A DNA stretch of 64,000 nt from Tillandsia leiboldiana (taxonomy: Eukaryota; Streptophyta; Magnoliopsida; Poales; Bromeliaceae). Below, in pieces: positions 1-12,032 of the stretch. The notes under the pieces were generated by a model. That model saw nothing but the letters and a program-made list of their open reading frames with translations. It ran no database searches and was not told the origin of the DNA. Within the stretch, counting starts at the first letter, position 1. Every line of letters begins with the position of its first letter. The stretch covers positions 26,238,838-26,302,837 of the forward strand of contig CM055067.1 in NCBI GenBank assembly GCA_029204045.2. Reading direction: 5' to 3'. The translations under genes and the position numbers were made by a program.

Positions 1-2335
1 AGGTATTGGGTGTTAATTGTGCATTTTATTTAGCCTAAGACTATATGCTGAAATTTTGGAATTTAATCGCGCAGCATGTAGTGTTTCGGCAGTTGCGCTC
101 AATCCGAGTGGCGGATTGGGTTGATTCTTGCGGCGTTGGATTTCTGAGAGGCAGAGCTTTCTACACGCAAAATTTCAACTTCATCGGGCTGCGGATCGTC
201 AAGTTCCAGGTGGGTTGGTTTTCCTCCAAAATCGGCGGGCAGTTCCTAATTCTATCCTTATAGTGAGCATGCATAGTTGAATGTACACTTTATATGATTG
301 AGATGTAAGCATGAGATGTTGTCTATTTTATGTTGATTGAGGCTTACATGCTAAGATGAACCATGCTTTAAGATTGAGAGTATGATGGATTAAAAATGCT
401 CACTTCATGTTGTTGATTTCCAAACTTGTTTGATTGAACTAGTAGTTCTATTATCGCTCTTAACATGGAAATATTGGAATTTTGACCTAGCACCCCCGTC
501 ATATGTTTGCATGTATTAACTAGACTAGTAGAGAACCCTCACTTGGGCTAGGTTCTTTTATGCTTTAGACATCCACACTTTACATCCTTATTCCCTGGAC
601 ATAGTGTTTTCCTCGCCCGGGTAGTGGGCCGAGTGGTCGGGATTTCTTTTAGTGTAGGATGCATGTTGCACTCGTGCTTGGGGGCCGAGTGGAGTCTGGT
701 AGCTGTGGCTAGTCTTGTACTAATGTCGGAAGCCGTTTGGGTAAACGGTGGTCCCGGGTCGTCGAGTTTTCTCCGATCTATTTGTTGTCACTGTGTTCGT
801 GGCAGTAGTGTACCGGTGATAGCAGGACCTTGAATTCAGAATCTTTTTGGACACACATGATTTCAGTAAACCAATGTTTTCCTTCCGAATGTCGAAGGGT
901 CGCCGAAGTCTGTTCTTGTCTGATTGGGCGAAGGCATTAGCCCTTCCGGGTTTGGGAATAAAACTTGTTTTCTAACTGATTTTCCTAAAAGAGCTAAAAT
1001 TCATTAAAATGGGTTTTCTTAAATCAAGATGGTTTTATAAAAAGGAACTATTTTTAGTCCTCACCCCGAGTGGGTTCGAGGTGAAAATGGTTTTCAGTAA
1101 TAAATATCGTCTTTTCCTGTAAACTTCCTCATCCGAGAGAGTTCGAGTGACTTGGGTTCTAAGGGCTGTTTTATTCTTTGGGTCGAGAACTACGAGAGGC
1201 TATGCCTAGAGCCTATTCTTGTTTGATTTGGGTTGTAGGTTCTAGTCTTTCGGGGTTTTCGAACCCTTCGTTGTCGTCGGTTGTGGAGTGTCTCCAGCCA
1301 GTGAGTTATAGCATGTTGAGTTTGATGTCCTGTTTTAGGAGCTGTTGGGTTGACGGCGGTCCCGGCCAGTGGGTTAGTGTTGTGAGTTGGATATTGTCGA
1401 TTTGATTGATCGTGGATTTGGACTATAGCCTGCATGAGCCATATTGAGCTCGACAGAAATGCGCGGATACTTTCCTCGGTGGGGTCGCTCCCCTCGAGTG
1501 CTGCTCCAGAGCTGGGCCTGTTACTTTGCTATCGCGACTTGTCGACGCAGTCCGTGTGGGACCCCCTACGTAAGTCCAGTCCTCCGTGGATGTAATGGCA
1601 GTAGGTGAGCGCAGGTTTGACTGGACCCTATGTGGCAGTCAGTGTGATTGGGTTGATTGAGTATACTGGGTTAGAGTCGATGCGTCATTTTCATCTGTAT
1701 CACCCATTGAGCATCGTAGATAGAGGCACGATAGCTGTATTTCTTTCTAGCTTATCTTTTCATCATTATAGTTTCCTGTTATCTTGTGCCTCTAGTAGAC
1801 TTAGTGGGCAGACCGTTGGTCTTGGAGACGGTACCCACTGAGAACTACTGTAGGATGTAGTTCTTACACCTTCTGCGGTGACAGTTTTGCAGAGGCATAC
1901 CCCCTCCGTTCCTGCTCTAGTTGGCGTGACGGACCGAGGATAGGGAGTCACGAGATAGATTCCTACCAGTGTAGTTCATTTCGGTGAGATAGATATACGA
2001 TCCCGGATTGTGAGATTTCATTGTACACTGATGTATTATTATTTTAGTTTACCTTCCTTTTTGGATTTATAGATGTGTTGTATAGGAGGATTTTTACTTG
2101 TACTATTCCTGTGGATCAGATTTTGTATTATTTATATTGGGAGATGGATCTTGTATTTTATTCCAGTTGTACAGTGGGTTGAATTTTATTTACAACAGTT
2201 TATTTCTCGCTCTGATATCTATATAGCTGCAGTATTATCTTTTGCAGGTTAGACGCTTCGCCTATGCGGGGTTTCCGTATGGGTGGCGGATCTGTTGGCG
2301 AGCCCGGGTCGCAGTTTCGACTCCGGGGCGTGACA
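1..2335 (+). mobile_element. Right part of a Gypsy-type LTR (family G1), cut by the window start
   Basis: This is the 3' portion of a large LTR that recurs, in both orientations, throughout the window. Shared landmarks are a 'ccaggtgggttgg' block near 210, a 'cctcgcccgggtagtggg' block near 612, a 'gcctctagtagactta' block near 1790 and the terminal GGGGCGTGACA ending at 2335. The next five bases (GTACC) continue an older minus-strand relative, so this copy inserted into that one. No internal coding region follows, so it is probably a solo LTR, but the left end is outside the window. Short open frames here are chance. Confidence 0.7.
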
Positions 2336-3990
2336 GTACCAGCCGCCAACCGTGATGACCTACACCGTTAGGTCTACTAGAGGCAAAAAATAGAAGATAA
2401 CTGCTGTAAGAAAGACAATAAAGAATAGCTGAAATAAATCTACAACTATTATGCCTCAAATGAAATACTGAAACTATAAATAATGCTCATGTGTCAAATG
2501 CACCGACTGAGTACTCATCGATGCCATGTCACCCAATTTCTCAGACCGACATGTCACCCAATTTCTCAGACCGACACTATTGTCGGGCCTAGCCTGCGCC
2601 ACCACACAGTCACCACCACCTAAAAGCTAAGGAGATGTGGCCCGCTACACGTGGATAATATCACTATCTGTCTGGCCCATGCCGATTAGCGGGGTGCGAC
2701 CCCAATCGAGTATAGCTTATATCAATATCATTGTCACTGCAGGCTGTAGTTATATACGATGATCAACCAGATCATATAATGCTAATCACATGTCCCTGAT
2801 ACCATCTGGATATACTCACCATGTCAAACTGCCTACTAACCCAGGCAGTAAACATGTCCCACTGACCAATCAACAAATAATAATCATGTATCTGTACTAA
2901 CCCTACAACATACATCTAGATGTCACAATGAGAGATTTATATTAAACTCATGCATGATATAGTAGTCATGTATCTCATAGGTCTCAACAAGGACCTGTAC
3001 TACCACTGCTATGTCAAAAGAGAAAATACTGCCTATACTGTCACAAGCTCCTCTATACTACTACTAGCAATAGAGTGATCATACACATGAACCAGTTTCT
3101 CATGATCTAAAATCTAGTAAACTCACTACTATGCTGCCAAATACATCACATACACAAGCACCTCTCAAGATACTATGTTAAAACCTCATATACAACACGT
3201 CAAGAAGTATCAAACATGTTACTAGAACATAATAGACATAGAGGTGAGTTCATCTTCTTTGGCAACAAGAACTCACTTGGATATGCAATCCAATCAGGTA
3301 GAAAAGAGGGAGTCGAGGGCGAAACACCAAGTCCCAACGAGCTCGCGTCGGTGTCTACAACACGCCGATCATGCGAAAATACGGTCGCTCAGGATTATCC
3401 AAGTGCTCCTCCAAGTAAATCTCCTCTCCTCATAGCTTTCTCTCCTAGCTTTCTTTCTCTTTCTCTGGCTCAGAAGAGTGGCATGAAGCAAAGTGAAGAG
3501 AGAGAAAGGCCTTCAACACACTAAATAGACAATCCTCAGCCAAAACCCATTTCGGGAGCCTAGAGCCCTATTCGGGCATCCAAATCTACTGCTGAGTCAC
3601 ACTGTGAGCCACTTGCTTGTCGTATATAGCCAAACCGCTTTACTGACCAGCAATTCGGATGCACATCCGGGCGCTTGGAAGTGAGCCCAAATCGCCGTAG
3701 CTACAGTGCAACCTGTATGCATCCGCAACATGATTCCGAATCAGTGAACAGTAAAATCTGGGCGTTCGAGTCCACTTCCGGGCACCTGAATCTCAGTCCA
3801 AACCCACAATGAGCTGATTTCAGAAATCTAAGTTCGTTTTTGCGTCAATTTTGCGCCAAAACGACTCCGGCTCAGTCCAATACTCTCCAGAGGTGCTAAC
3901 TAACATTTCATACTGCAATTTCTCCAATTTGCCAAGGTCCAGTACACTACAGATAAAGCGAGACAAATCTATCTCAAACGGCTTTAAAAG
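2336..3990 (-). mobile_element. Diverged minus-strand G1-like LTR remnant
   Basis: The sequence resumes at a point equivalent to the 'ctactagaggca' block of other minus-strand copies. It then shows weakened versions of the family's landmarks in minus order, including the 'gaggtgagttcat..ttggcaa' block near 3240 that corresponds to the 'ccaacccacctgg' block of better copies. Landmark spacing is kept but identity is low, which suggests an old copy. The right boundary is not clear and no gene is seen. Confidence 0.4.
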
Positions 3991-4344
3991 ATGAAAATCG
4001 ATGTTGGAGGATTAAGGGAAAGGAGGAATCCGAGTATAGGCCATTGAGACGAAGGAAACAATGAGCCAAGAAGAATAGAGAAGAAAGCTCAGGATCTTTA
4101 GGAAGATGAAAAGCTTTCAAAAGCATATGAAAGGTTATGTCGTCAAGGGTTTTTGTAAAGGAATTTGAATGATGATGTTCGCATTTAATGTTAAATGACC
4201 AAATAAGACAAAATGGTATGGCTAATCGTAGCCGTCAATCAAATCATTTAATGCGAAATGATCGAAAGAAATGGCCAATTGCGGCCGTTGATTAAACACC
4301 GAAAGTCATTCGAACGTTTGTTCGAAAGACTATCTGGGGGGTAT
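3991..4344 (+). other. Remnant of an LTR-element internal region ending in a polypurine tract
   Basis: There is no gene. The stretch ends in a purine-rich run (ctggggggta) directly before a TG-starting LTR at 4345, the arrangement of a polypurine tract before a 3' LTR. Upstream of it I see no gag or pol motifs. Assignment rests only on the tract and the following LTR. Confidence 0.3.
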
Positions 4345-4932
4345 TGTTGGCGTAAGAAAATTCGTGCTAGGTGGTAGACGACTGGGCGTGTGAGGAGACA
4401 AGGACATGTGATGTACAGGGAGTTGGGAAAAGAACTGGAGATGAAGAGGCTTTAGGCGGGAACGGTTGGAAACGTGGGGCGTGATTTTCGTGATCGTGGC
4501 TGTAACGCTCCCCACTATGCAAGCCGACTAGTAACGCAGGCTGACAGAGAAATACTATAAATAGTATTTTTTAAGTCTGTAATAAGAGTTTTACACACTC
4601 AGACAAGACCACCTTTACTAATTCTCTGCAATTTACAGCTTTCCTCTTATTATAATCGATTCGGCTCATTCAGCCGAGTCTTGACCAGCCAAGTCTTCTC
4701 TTTTCTTCTTCCGTTAGTTTATTGAGATAGAACCCGGTTGAGCTGATCCCTTCTCAACCGAATCATCCGATCCACACCCAGAAGACACACTTGACCTGGT
4801 TAACAACTTGATCTAGTCAAGATCCCCTTTAATTCGGTTTCTATCTAGCAAATGGGTTATTTGTATTTTGTCTTTTTATTTAAATTTTGGGCTCATCGCT
4901 AGTAAAGATATATTATCTTGATATGTCCAGCA
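4345..4932 (+). mobile_element. 588-bp LTR, probably a Copia-type 3' LTR, in the intron upstream of VTE4 exons
   Basis: The segment begins TGTTGG and ends CCAGCA, near-inverted termini typical of LTRs, and is preceded by a polypurine-like run. Internally it has a TATA box (ctataaatag, 4555-4564) and, after it, an AATAAG-type signal, so it has U3-R-U5 organisation. No partner 5' LTR is in the window, so I cannot verify a target duplication. Its right end lies only 50 bp before the VTE4 splice acceptor at 4981-4982. Confidence 0.5.
4555..4564 (+). promoter_or_regulatory. TATA box of the LTR next to VTE4
   Basis: The sequence ctataaatag is a strong plant TATA match. A start about 30 bp downstream would give a transcript running out of the LTR into the VTE4 exon at 4983. 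Whether it is used is inference. Confidence 0.45.
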
Positions 4933-4982
4933 TCAGTAGAATTCTTGACGCTTAGTTTCTTCATTTATTATTCTACTTGTAG

Positions 4983-7601
4983 ATGATCTGCAAAAGAAGC
5001 CAAAGAGAATAGTCGATGTTGGGTGTGGTATCGGAGGTAGCTCAAGATACCTGGCAAAAAAATATGGGGCCCAATGCAAAGGAATTACGTTGAGTCCTGT
5101 GCAAGCTCAAAGGGCAGAGGTTCTTGCTATTGCCGAGGGGCTAGCAGACAAGGTGTGTTCAGCAATTTGACCTAATGTGTAGAACTGATCAAAGATTACA
5201 GTATTCTGTATTGCTTTCACTTAACTGTGGATGTATGTAATGCAAAGGTCTCTTTTCAAGTCGCGGATGCTTTGGAGCAACCTTTTCCTGATGGACACTT
5301 TGATTTAGTCTGGTCCATGGAGAGTGGTGAGCACATGCCAGACAAGAGGAAGGTACTTTCACTTTGGAAGAGAGCATGAATGCCTTCTTTCAATGCCTTC
5401 TTTCATTTCATGATTTAATCAATTATCTCATTGCGCAAGTATCTTCTATTTACTTTATCTCTCCAAATTTCCATTCAAAGTACATCATTAAATGCCCTAT
5501 ATCTAACAAAGCCGCCTTGCAAATGCAATTTATGTTTGTGGAGACTGCTAGTTCTTTTAGAACCTATTTTGCACCTGTCTTGCCCTGTTTATGCTTCTGC
5601 TTGCTGCAACAGTAGTCTCTAGTAAAGCGTTTGGTAAGAGTAAACTCTGGAGATTCTACTATATTGGGAAGTAGAAACGAGATTCGAACCTCAAAAGTAG
5701 AATCTTGGATTCAGTGTTTCTGATTCTACTTTAAAAGGAAGATGCCAGGGGTTGCCACTAGGGGATCACTTCCTTAAACCTCATGACACCCTTCAGCGAG
5801 GCCAAATAGGTTGATTAGTATTAATATTTTGGTTAAATGACACTTTTGGTCCACAGACTCTGAGCGGTGACATTTTGGTCATCAAAAGTTTAATTTGTTT
5901 CAATTTCTAGCTGGAACTTTCTCAATTATTGCAATTAAAGTCCCACTACCTGATTTAGTTGACAAAAATATTGATGTGTGGTTAATGTGAAAGTACTGTA
6001 GCAGTTTTTGACTGATGACGTGACAATGATTACGATGCTACATCACTTTGAAATTAGCAACACACCGACATATAGTCAATTAAATTGTGTTGTGAGATTT
6101 CATTGCAATAATTTACGGTCTTCAAGCTAAAAAGTGTAATAGATTAAAATTTGAGAAAGTATCATGTGCCTCATACTTTGAGGACCAAAAGAATAATTTA
6201 GTGTAATATTTTCATCAAACATGGAAGTCCTTACATCATATAGCAATTTGGAGGGAACGAATATTTTATATCCGCCTTTCTTTATAAGCTGTGAAAAAAG
6301 AAAAAAGTAACGGACATGGTCCTAGGTCCTTGAATGTTCTATACGATTCCTAAAAGTTCCTACTAAAGATGTTGGTAAAATCGGTTATTCATTCCTATCT
6401 ACTTTTAGTAAGGCTTAGTTGGATTGCAATGTCGAAACACACTTGCTTTCATGTTATGAAGGGCCTGAAAAACCAGAAAGAGCTTCGAAACTTTCCTCCA
6501 AGGGTATAAAATGGTGGTGGAAACCTTCACCAGAGAACCAAGCACCGATTGCTTCTTGTTGGCAGCTGCTACCACCATTTTATAGAATTGACAAATGGAA
6601 TCTCCACAGCACTTTCAATTTTTTTTTTTTGGCTTCCCAAGCTGTGAATTGCTTTTGGCAATACAATCCCAAACTAGGCAAGTTTGCTTTTGGAGTCTGA
6701 GCTCTTGCGTATGTCTTTTTTTAAATATTTTTTAAATTTCTTGAATATGTATAGTTTGTTGGTGAATTAGCACGTGTAGCTGCACCAGGAGCAACTATTA
6801 TCATTGTGACATGGTGCCACAGAGATCTCTTGCTATCTGAGTCGTCACTGCAGCCCGATGAGATCAATCTTTTGAACAAAGTATGTAGGGCATATTACCT
6901 TCCAGCTTGGTGCTCTGCTGCTGATTACGTCAACATTGCTAAGTCTCTATCTCTTGAGGTAAATATTTACATGTATCCTTGCTAATACGTAAATATGAAA
7001 AGAGGTAAAAACTACTATATACCTCATGATTAGGATACAAAATTGCACAAGTCATATTGAGGTCATATTGAGCGAGCTTAAAAGACCAATACTGATTAGG
7101 TTATCGCTTTGGAAGAAAAAGCTCATAAATCTCTGTCTAACAATAGAAAACATGTAAATTCTGTTTGTGTGTTTGGCACTGCAGCTTTTAAAAAATAGAG
7201 GCTCTTCAATTGGATAAGATTGGACAGATAGGCGTGTCGGATTGTGTGTACTTTCTGTATTTTGAATACTGAGATTCTCTGAATGTGACAGGATATCAGA
7301 GCTGCTGACTGGTCGGAAAATGTGGCTCCATTTTGGCCTGCTGTCATACGATCTGCATTGACATGGCAAGGCTTTACATCACTGCTACGAAGTGGTAAGC
7401 TCCTTAATTTTACCTATACGGATGTCTACAAAAGTCTAAGCAATTGGATGGGATTAATTTGTCCTTTCGGAGTCTAAATTTGCTTTTGGGTATTTAGGAT
7501 GGAAGACTCTACGTGGTGCGCTAGTGATGCCTCTGATGATCGATGGCTACAACAAGAAGCTTATCAAGTTTGCCATCATTACATGCCGCAAGCCAGAATA
7601 A
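4983..7601 (+). CDS. VTE4: Gamma-tocopherol O-methyltransferase, 3' five exons (5' exons not in window)
   Basis: Vitamin E synthesis: SAM-dependent methylation of gamma- to alpha-tocopherol (and delta- to beta-) in the plastid. Five exons join in frame with GT-AG borders: 4983-5152, 5248-5352, 6755-6958, 7292-7394 and 7498-7601 (TAA). They encode about 227 residues against roughly 310-350 for the family. Exon 1 here carries SAM motif I (IVDVGCGIGGSSRYLA) and LSPVQAQRA; exon 2 carries VWSMESGEHMPDK; exon 3 has VAAPGATIIIVTWCHRD; exon 4 has ADWSENVAPFWPAVI; and exon 5 ends FAIITCRKPE, close to monocot VTE4. No frameshift or stop is seen. The first exon begins in phase 1 (two bases of a split Asp codon), so an upstream exon is required. 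The transit peptide and about 100 N-terminal residues are absent from 1-4980. They may lie beyond a retrotransposon-filled intron outside the window, or may be lost. Identity is certain; functionality is not. Confidence 0.9.
5831..6203. mobile_element. MULE-like MITE in a VTE4 intron
   Basis: This 373-bp AT-rich segment lies in the 1.4-kb intron 5353-6754. It is flanked on both sides by the same nine bases (TAATATTTT at 5822-5830 and 6204-6212). Its ends are imperfect inverted repeats that share the stretch cttttggtcc. A 9-bp duplication is the Mutator/MULE signature. It has no coding capacity. The AT-richness of the duplication lowers confidence. Confidence 0.5.
6413..6677. mobile_element. 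Fold-back MITE-like insertion in the same VTE4 intron
   Basis: The ends read gcttagttggattgc and, inverted, gcctagtttgggattg, which are similar terminal inverted repeats. Inside, aaaatggtggt (about 6508) faces accaccatttt (about 6570), giving a strong inner hairpin. I could not fix a target duplication. The open frame through it is chance. Confidence 0.4.
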
Positions 7602-7891
7602 GAAGGGAATGTAGCAACAAGTGACTACAAATGTTCTTCTTGATTCAATTATATACTAATATAAAGTTTATTAGTATTGTCGCTAGCTTCTGAAATAAAT
7701 TTTGGTGTCTACCTTGTCTCCATTACATGGTACCTTCCACTACGTGCCATACCCGACGTACATGTCCTGCAGCATGGCGTTCACGAATGTGGCCAAGAAA
7801 TTTTTTTTAATAAATAATCCTATCAACTTTATAATTACAAAAATAGTGTTCTACAAATATTAATTATAAGAATAGGACTTTATAAAAATAA
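7602..7891 (+). other. VTE4 3' flank / probable 3' UTR
   Basis: Non-coding AT-rich sequence follows the VTE4 stop. An AATAAA hexamer occurs near 7695 and is a plausible polyadenylation signal. Nothing else is recognisable up to the MITE at 7892. Confidence 0.45.
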
Positions 7892-8667
7892 GGCTACGGT
7901 TGGTTCTGGAATAAAGCGAGAACAACTAAAGTTATTCATGGTTCCGGAATAAAGCACGAACAATTAAAGTTATTCATGCTATTTTGCCAAACCAAATGTT
8001 TTTTGATTGAAATATTTTATTTAGGCCAAATTTTACTATTTTAGAGTATTTCGGAATTGCTTGGATAAATTATTCCACCTTTTTGGTGGAATAGTGCTCT
8101 TTCAAAATTTAATTTTAAATTTTATTAAGATTATAAATAGATTTAAAATTAAATTATGTAGATATAATATCTTATATATTATAATAAATTATTTTTATTA
8201 TAAAATTATTAATTGTACTATATTAATATATATTATTTATATTTAAATATTATAATAAATTATTATAATAAATTATACTTAAATATTATAATAAATAAAT
8301 TTTATTAACTTTTAGTTTAAGTAGAATTTGAAAAGTATTTTATTTTTTTTAAAATAATTTTATTAAAATATAATTTATTATAAATTATTTTTATCAAATA
8401 TTATAATAAATTATTTTTATCATAAATTATTTTAGTAACAAATTATTTTTATTAAATTATATTTATGTTAAATTTAATCATTATTTTTTTTAATATTTTT
8501 TACTATTTCATAAAATTAATCTAGCACAATTTGAATTATTCATAAAAATAATAACATTAGAAACTAAACACAAATTTATTTATTTTTTTAACTATTTTGG
8601 AATAGTAAGCTATTTTAGAAATAAAAATAATTTATCCTATTTTTCTTATTCTCGTATCAAACGGGGC
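7892..8667. mobile_element. Tourist/PIF-Harbinger-like MITE, about 776 bp
   Basis: It is flanked by TAA on both sides (7889-7891 and 8668-8670), the TTA/TAA duplication of PIF-Harbinger elements. The ends, ggctacggttgg and inverted gccccgtttga, resemble the family's GGCC..GTTTG termini. The interior is extremely AT-rich (8040-8640) with no credible gene. The left end contains a tandem duplication of about 45-50 bp around the ggaataaagc motif (near 7907 and 7945). Confidence 0.55.
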
Positions 8668-8670
8668 TAA

Positions 8671-8910
8671 AGTATATACCGTGCTAGTTGGAAAAAATAT
8701 TTAAAGCGGTTTATGAAAGTGAAAAATTGTTTACTGTTTGTAAGAGAACTTTATCTATTTTATTTTATATAAAAATCAAAAAAGTAGTGAATCGTTAACT
8801 GCTTTTATATGTGGTGAATGATTCACCGCTTTTGTAAGTAGTGAACGATTCATCACATTTTATTGTTTAACATTGTCGCTCTATCTCTACCTTCTATTTT
8901 GCTCTCTCTT
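8671..8910. repeat. AT-rich interval with a short degenerate palindromic repeat
   Basis: No gene is seen. Between about 8785 and 8865 a unit of roughly 35 bp (gtagtgaa.cgtt/attc.. followed by a gctttt stretch) recurs three times. Each copy is partly self-complementary (for example gtgaa..gattcac). This may be a miniature fold-back relic. Confidence 0.35.
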
Positions 8911-9383
8911 TGTCATGCCCTAGGTCAAACACTGATCCAAATTTGCTAACAGATCTGTCACCCATATAGGAAAGCTCCGCATAGGCGAAACGTCTAACAA
9001 ACAGAAGATAGAATCTATCAATACTAACAAATAAATATCAGAGACTAAAACTAAAAACAGTATCTATTGTGCATCTGATAAACATCCAAAGATACAAAAT
9101 CAATAATACAACTCTAAGATTGTATAGGACTATAACATCCAAAAACCTTATAAGAAGGGAGTACATATTATATCTCTCCAAATACACATATTATATCTCT
9201 CCAAATACACAGGTAGGGATCTAGCTCGTGATTTTCTTATCTCGATCAAACAATGTAGTTGGTGTAGGAACAGGGACATGTCTTTACTAAAAGGGCACAA
9301 ACAACGAGTGTGAGAATTATATAAAGAAAATAGTTCTCAGTGGATACCGTCACCAAAATCGACAATTTACTAGAGGCATAAAT
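8911..9383 (-). mobile_element. Minus-strand G1 LTR, end fragment
   Basis: It starts with tgtcatgcc, the inverse of the family's GGC(G/A)TGACA end, followed by landmarks in minus order: cgcataggcgaaacgtc, a block near 9205 and the 'tactagaggca' block at 9368. It is broken at 9384, where another minus-strand copy of the same family begins. Confidence 0.6.
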
Positions 9384-10960
9384 TGTCACGCACCAAGGTC
9401 GAAATTGCGACTCGGGTTTGTTAACAGATCCGCTGCCCATACGCAAAACCCCGCAAAGCCGAAGCGTCAAACTTGCAAAAGATAGAGTCTAACAACTAAC
9501 AGATATCAGAGCTAAAATAAAAGTTACTAAAAGAAACCTCGAATCCACTGTACAACTGAAAACATCCAAATACAACCAACAACTCACACAAGAGTAAACT
9601 AAAAAATACAATCCAGTGTACAGGGCTACAACCTACAATCCGGATAGGTACATCTATCTCACCAAAATAAAACACGGGTAGGGATCTAGTTCGCGACTCC
9701 CTTACCTCGGTTCGAAGAACCAGCCGGTGCAGGGACTGAAATAGAAGTCTCTGCAAAAAGAACACCAACAACAGGTGTGAAAACTACATAAAAAAATAGT
9801 TCTCAGTGGGTACCGTCTCCAAGACCAATGATCTACCTACCAAGTCCACTAGAGGCAAGATAACACTAAAGTGAAAGAAAATAGATATGCAAGCTGGAAA
9901 GAAATCTACAGCTACCATGCCTCTATCTACTATACTCAATAAATGATGAGATAAAAGAAATGCAACCACTTGCTCTCGAGGTGCTAAATCAACCCAATCA
10001 CAATGACTGCCACATACAGTCCAGTCAAACCTGCGCCCACCTACTACCACACATCCACGAGGACGGGATTTACGTAGGGCGTCCCACACGGACTGCGTCG
10101 ACATGACGTGAGAACAAAGTAACAGGCCTAGCTCCGGAGCGACACTCGAGGGGAGCTACCCTACCGAGGAATCAGCGCATCACAGTCGAGCTCAATATGG
10201 CGCATCACAGTCGAGCTCAATATAGTCCAAATCCTCGATCAACCAGATCGACAACTCACAACTCACAACACAGGCCGAAAACATTCAACGGCCCGGGATC
10301 ATCGTCAACCCGAACGGCTCTCGACACTAGAACATAACCTAGCCACTGCTAACAGATTCCACTCGACCCCTAGGTACAAGCGCAACATGCATCCTACACT
10401 ATCTTGACCACTCAGCCCATTACCCGGGACGAGGGAAAAGCCACTAAGTCAGGAGAAAAGCAACTGTAGTGTAGAGAGTCTAGAATAGGTTAACAACCAT
10501 TCTTATGAGTTTTATAGTGTCCATGCTCTCAACATGCAACATATGACAAGGGTGCTAATCAAGTTCCATAATTTTTATTTTACTAAATTCTATCAGATAA
10601 TTAAATTAACTACATCTAGTATGCAACAACTATCTGATAGACGTAGAGGGGAGTTCACTATTTTTGGAAGAATTCCAACCCACCTGGCAACTCCAACCAG
10701 GGAAGAAACCGAAACGCGCGGTGCGGCACAACCCACCGCCGGGGGGATCCTCGTGTTGCCGGAACTCGAACTCCCTCAACACTCTCTGCCAAAGGCTCAG
10801 CACAAGCACCCAAAAGCTCATAGTCAAAACCAAACACAGCTCAATCCAAAAACCTCAAGTCTTTGCTCAAGCTCACGGTCTCAGCCTACAGCACAGTGCA
10901 CGCACACACAGATAACACAGCTCAGCCTCAATTATGCTCCTACAGTTCCTTCACAACATG

Positions 10961-11040
<80 letters not shown>

Positions 11041-11166
11041 AAAAAGAGACACCCACCAACAGGGGCAATATTAACATCCTCAGCTCAAGTGGGAAAAAGT
11101 GTCAAAAATTTTGGAAAGTCTGAAACCTCAAAAATCAAGTGCCTACCTTGAATCCAATAGAACGGG
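9384..11166 (-). mobile_element. Second minus-strand G1 LTR inserted in the first; truncated on the right
   Basis: It begins tgtcacgc. Landmarks run in minus order: gcgtcaaacttgc, 'ctagaggcaag', 'gaggggagctaccctacc' and 'ccaacccacctggcaact' (10674). The preceding bases are TAAAT, a possible target site, but the matching right-hand copy is not found because a plus-strand LTR interrupts at 11167. It contains an (AC)n microsatellite. No gene. Confidence 0.6.
10962..11036. repeat. (AC)n microsatellite
   Basis: Uninterrupted AC dinucleotide run of about 75 bp inside the minus-strand LTR. The threonine-histidine-rich open frame through it is an artefact of this repeat. Confidence 0.95.
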
Positions 11167-11753
11167 TGTGGTGTCCTGGGGCTTTGGGGGATTTGACTGT
11201 GTGGTCGGCGGCATGAAAACACTTATTTTTGGTGTATTGAGTGCATTGCGCATCGAACGGACACGAAAAACGGACTCAGCGTGAAAAATGGGTCAAAAAC
11301 ATATAAAATTGTGATTTGGGCAGGTTTCGGGCGCCCGAATCCGGGTTCTGGGTGCATAGAAACGGTTGCACTGTAGCTGTGAGGACCCGGATTCCCGCGA
11401 TAGGATTACTGTTGGATTGGCAGCTTCTGGAGGCCTAGGCTGTGTGTCGGAGGTGTTTGTGCGCAAAATTTGGATTAAGATTACTTAGCTGGGTGCCTTC
11501 GACAAATTTTAGAAGTGGAATTGGGCAAAACGGACATCAGATTTGGATTCAGCACACGAAAACGATGAAAATGGACTATTTACTTGTATTTTTTGGAGCC
11601 CGGATGCCAAAACACGGATTTTGAGGCATTTGTTACTGTTCCGGCAGGCTAGGGCAGCGCCGGCGGCGACGGGTAGCGGCGGAGCACGGCGGCGCGGGCG
11701 GCCGGTCCACGGGATCTGGCGTGCACCAGGACCAGCGGGCGTTAGGCGGGACA

Positions 11754-11938
11754 CGTGGCGCGTGTTGATTGGTTGGTCAATGCACGCGAGGCAGCACGCC
11801 GGGCGCGGCGCACGGTGGACCCGCCAGGCCACGTGTCGCTCGCCCATTGGTGGGTGCCGCGACCCGGGTGACTCGGCGCGGACCGCGGCGCATGCACCCT
11901 GCCGTGGACCGCGTCGCCACGCGGCGCGCCGGGATTGG
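11754..11938 (-). promoter_or_regulatory. ERSE-like modules in the U3 of solo LTR C
   Basis: Read on the minus strand, 11754-11772 is an exact CCAAT-N9-CCACG. Two more sites, 11832-11850 and 11920-11938, keep CCAAT and the nine-base spacing with one change each in the second box (ACACG and CCGCG). The three sites are 78-88 bp apart and about 140-330 bp upstream of the TATA box at 12079. This is the architecture of the ER-stress response element, bound by NF-Y plus bZIP factors. Function here is inferred. Confidence 0.6.
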
Positions 11939-12032
11939 CGGGCGCTTGTGCACTGGGCGCGCGGGGCGCAGAGCGGGTGACATGGCGCGCTGAGGGTAAT
12001 TCGGGCGCGCACAGTAACGGGCCGGGCCGGAT

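Noticed and set aside
1..4980. Search for the missing 5' exons of VTE4
   Set aside because: No sequence resembling the conserved N-terminal region was found in any plus-strand frame; everything there matches LTR landmarks or is unassigned.
10534..11151. 205-residue frame with a Thr-His repeat
   Set aside because: Runs through the (AC)n microsatellite; no recognisable domain on either side.
11981..12000. A further ERSE-like site at the end of the solo LTR C cluster
   Set aside because: CATGG is present but the expected ATTGG at nine bases is not (GGTAA); not counted.
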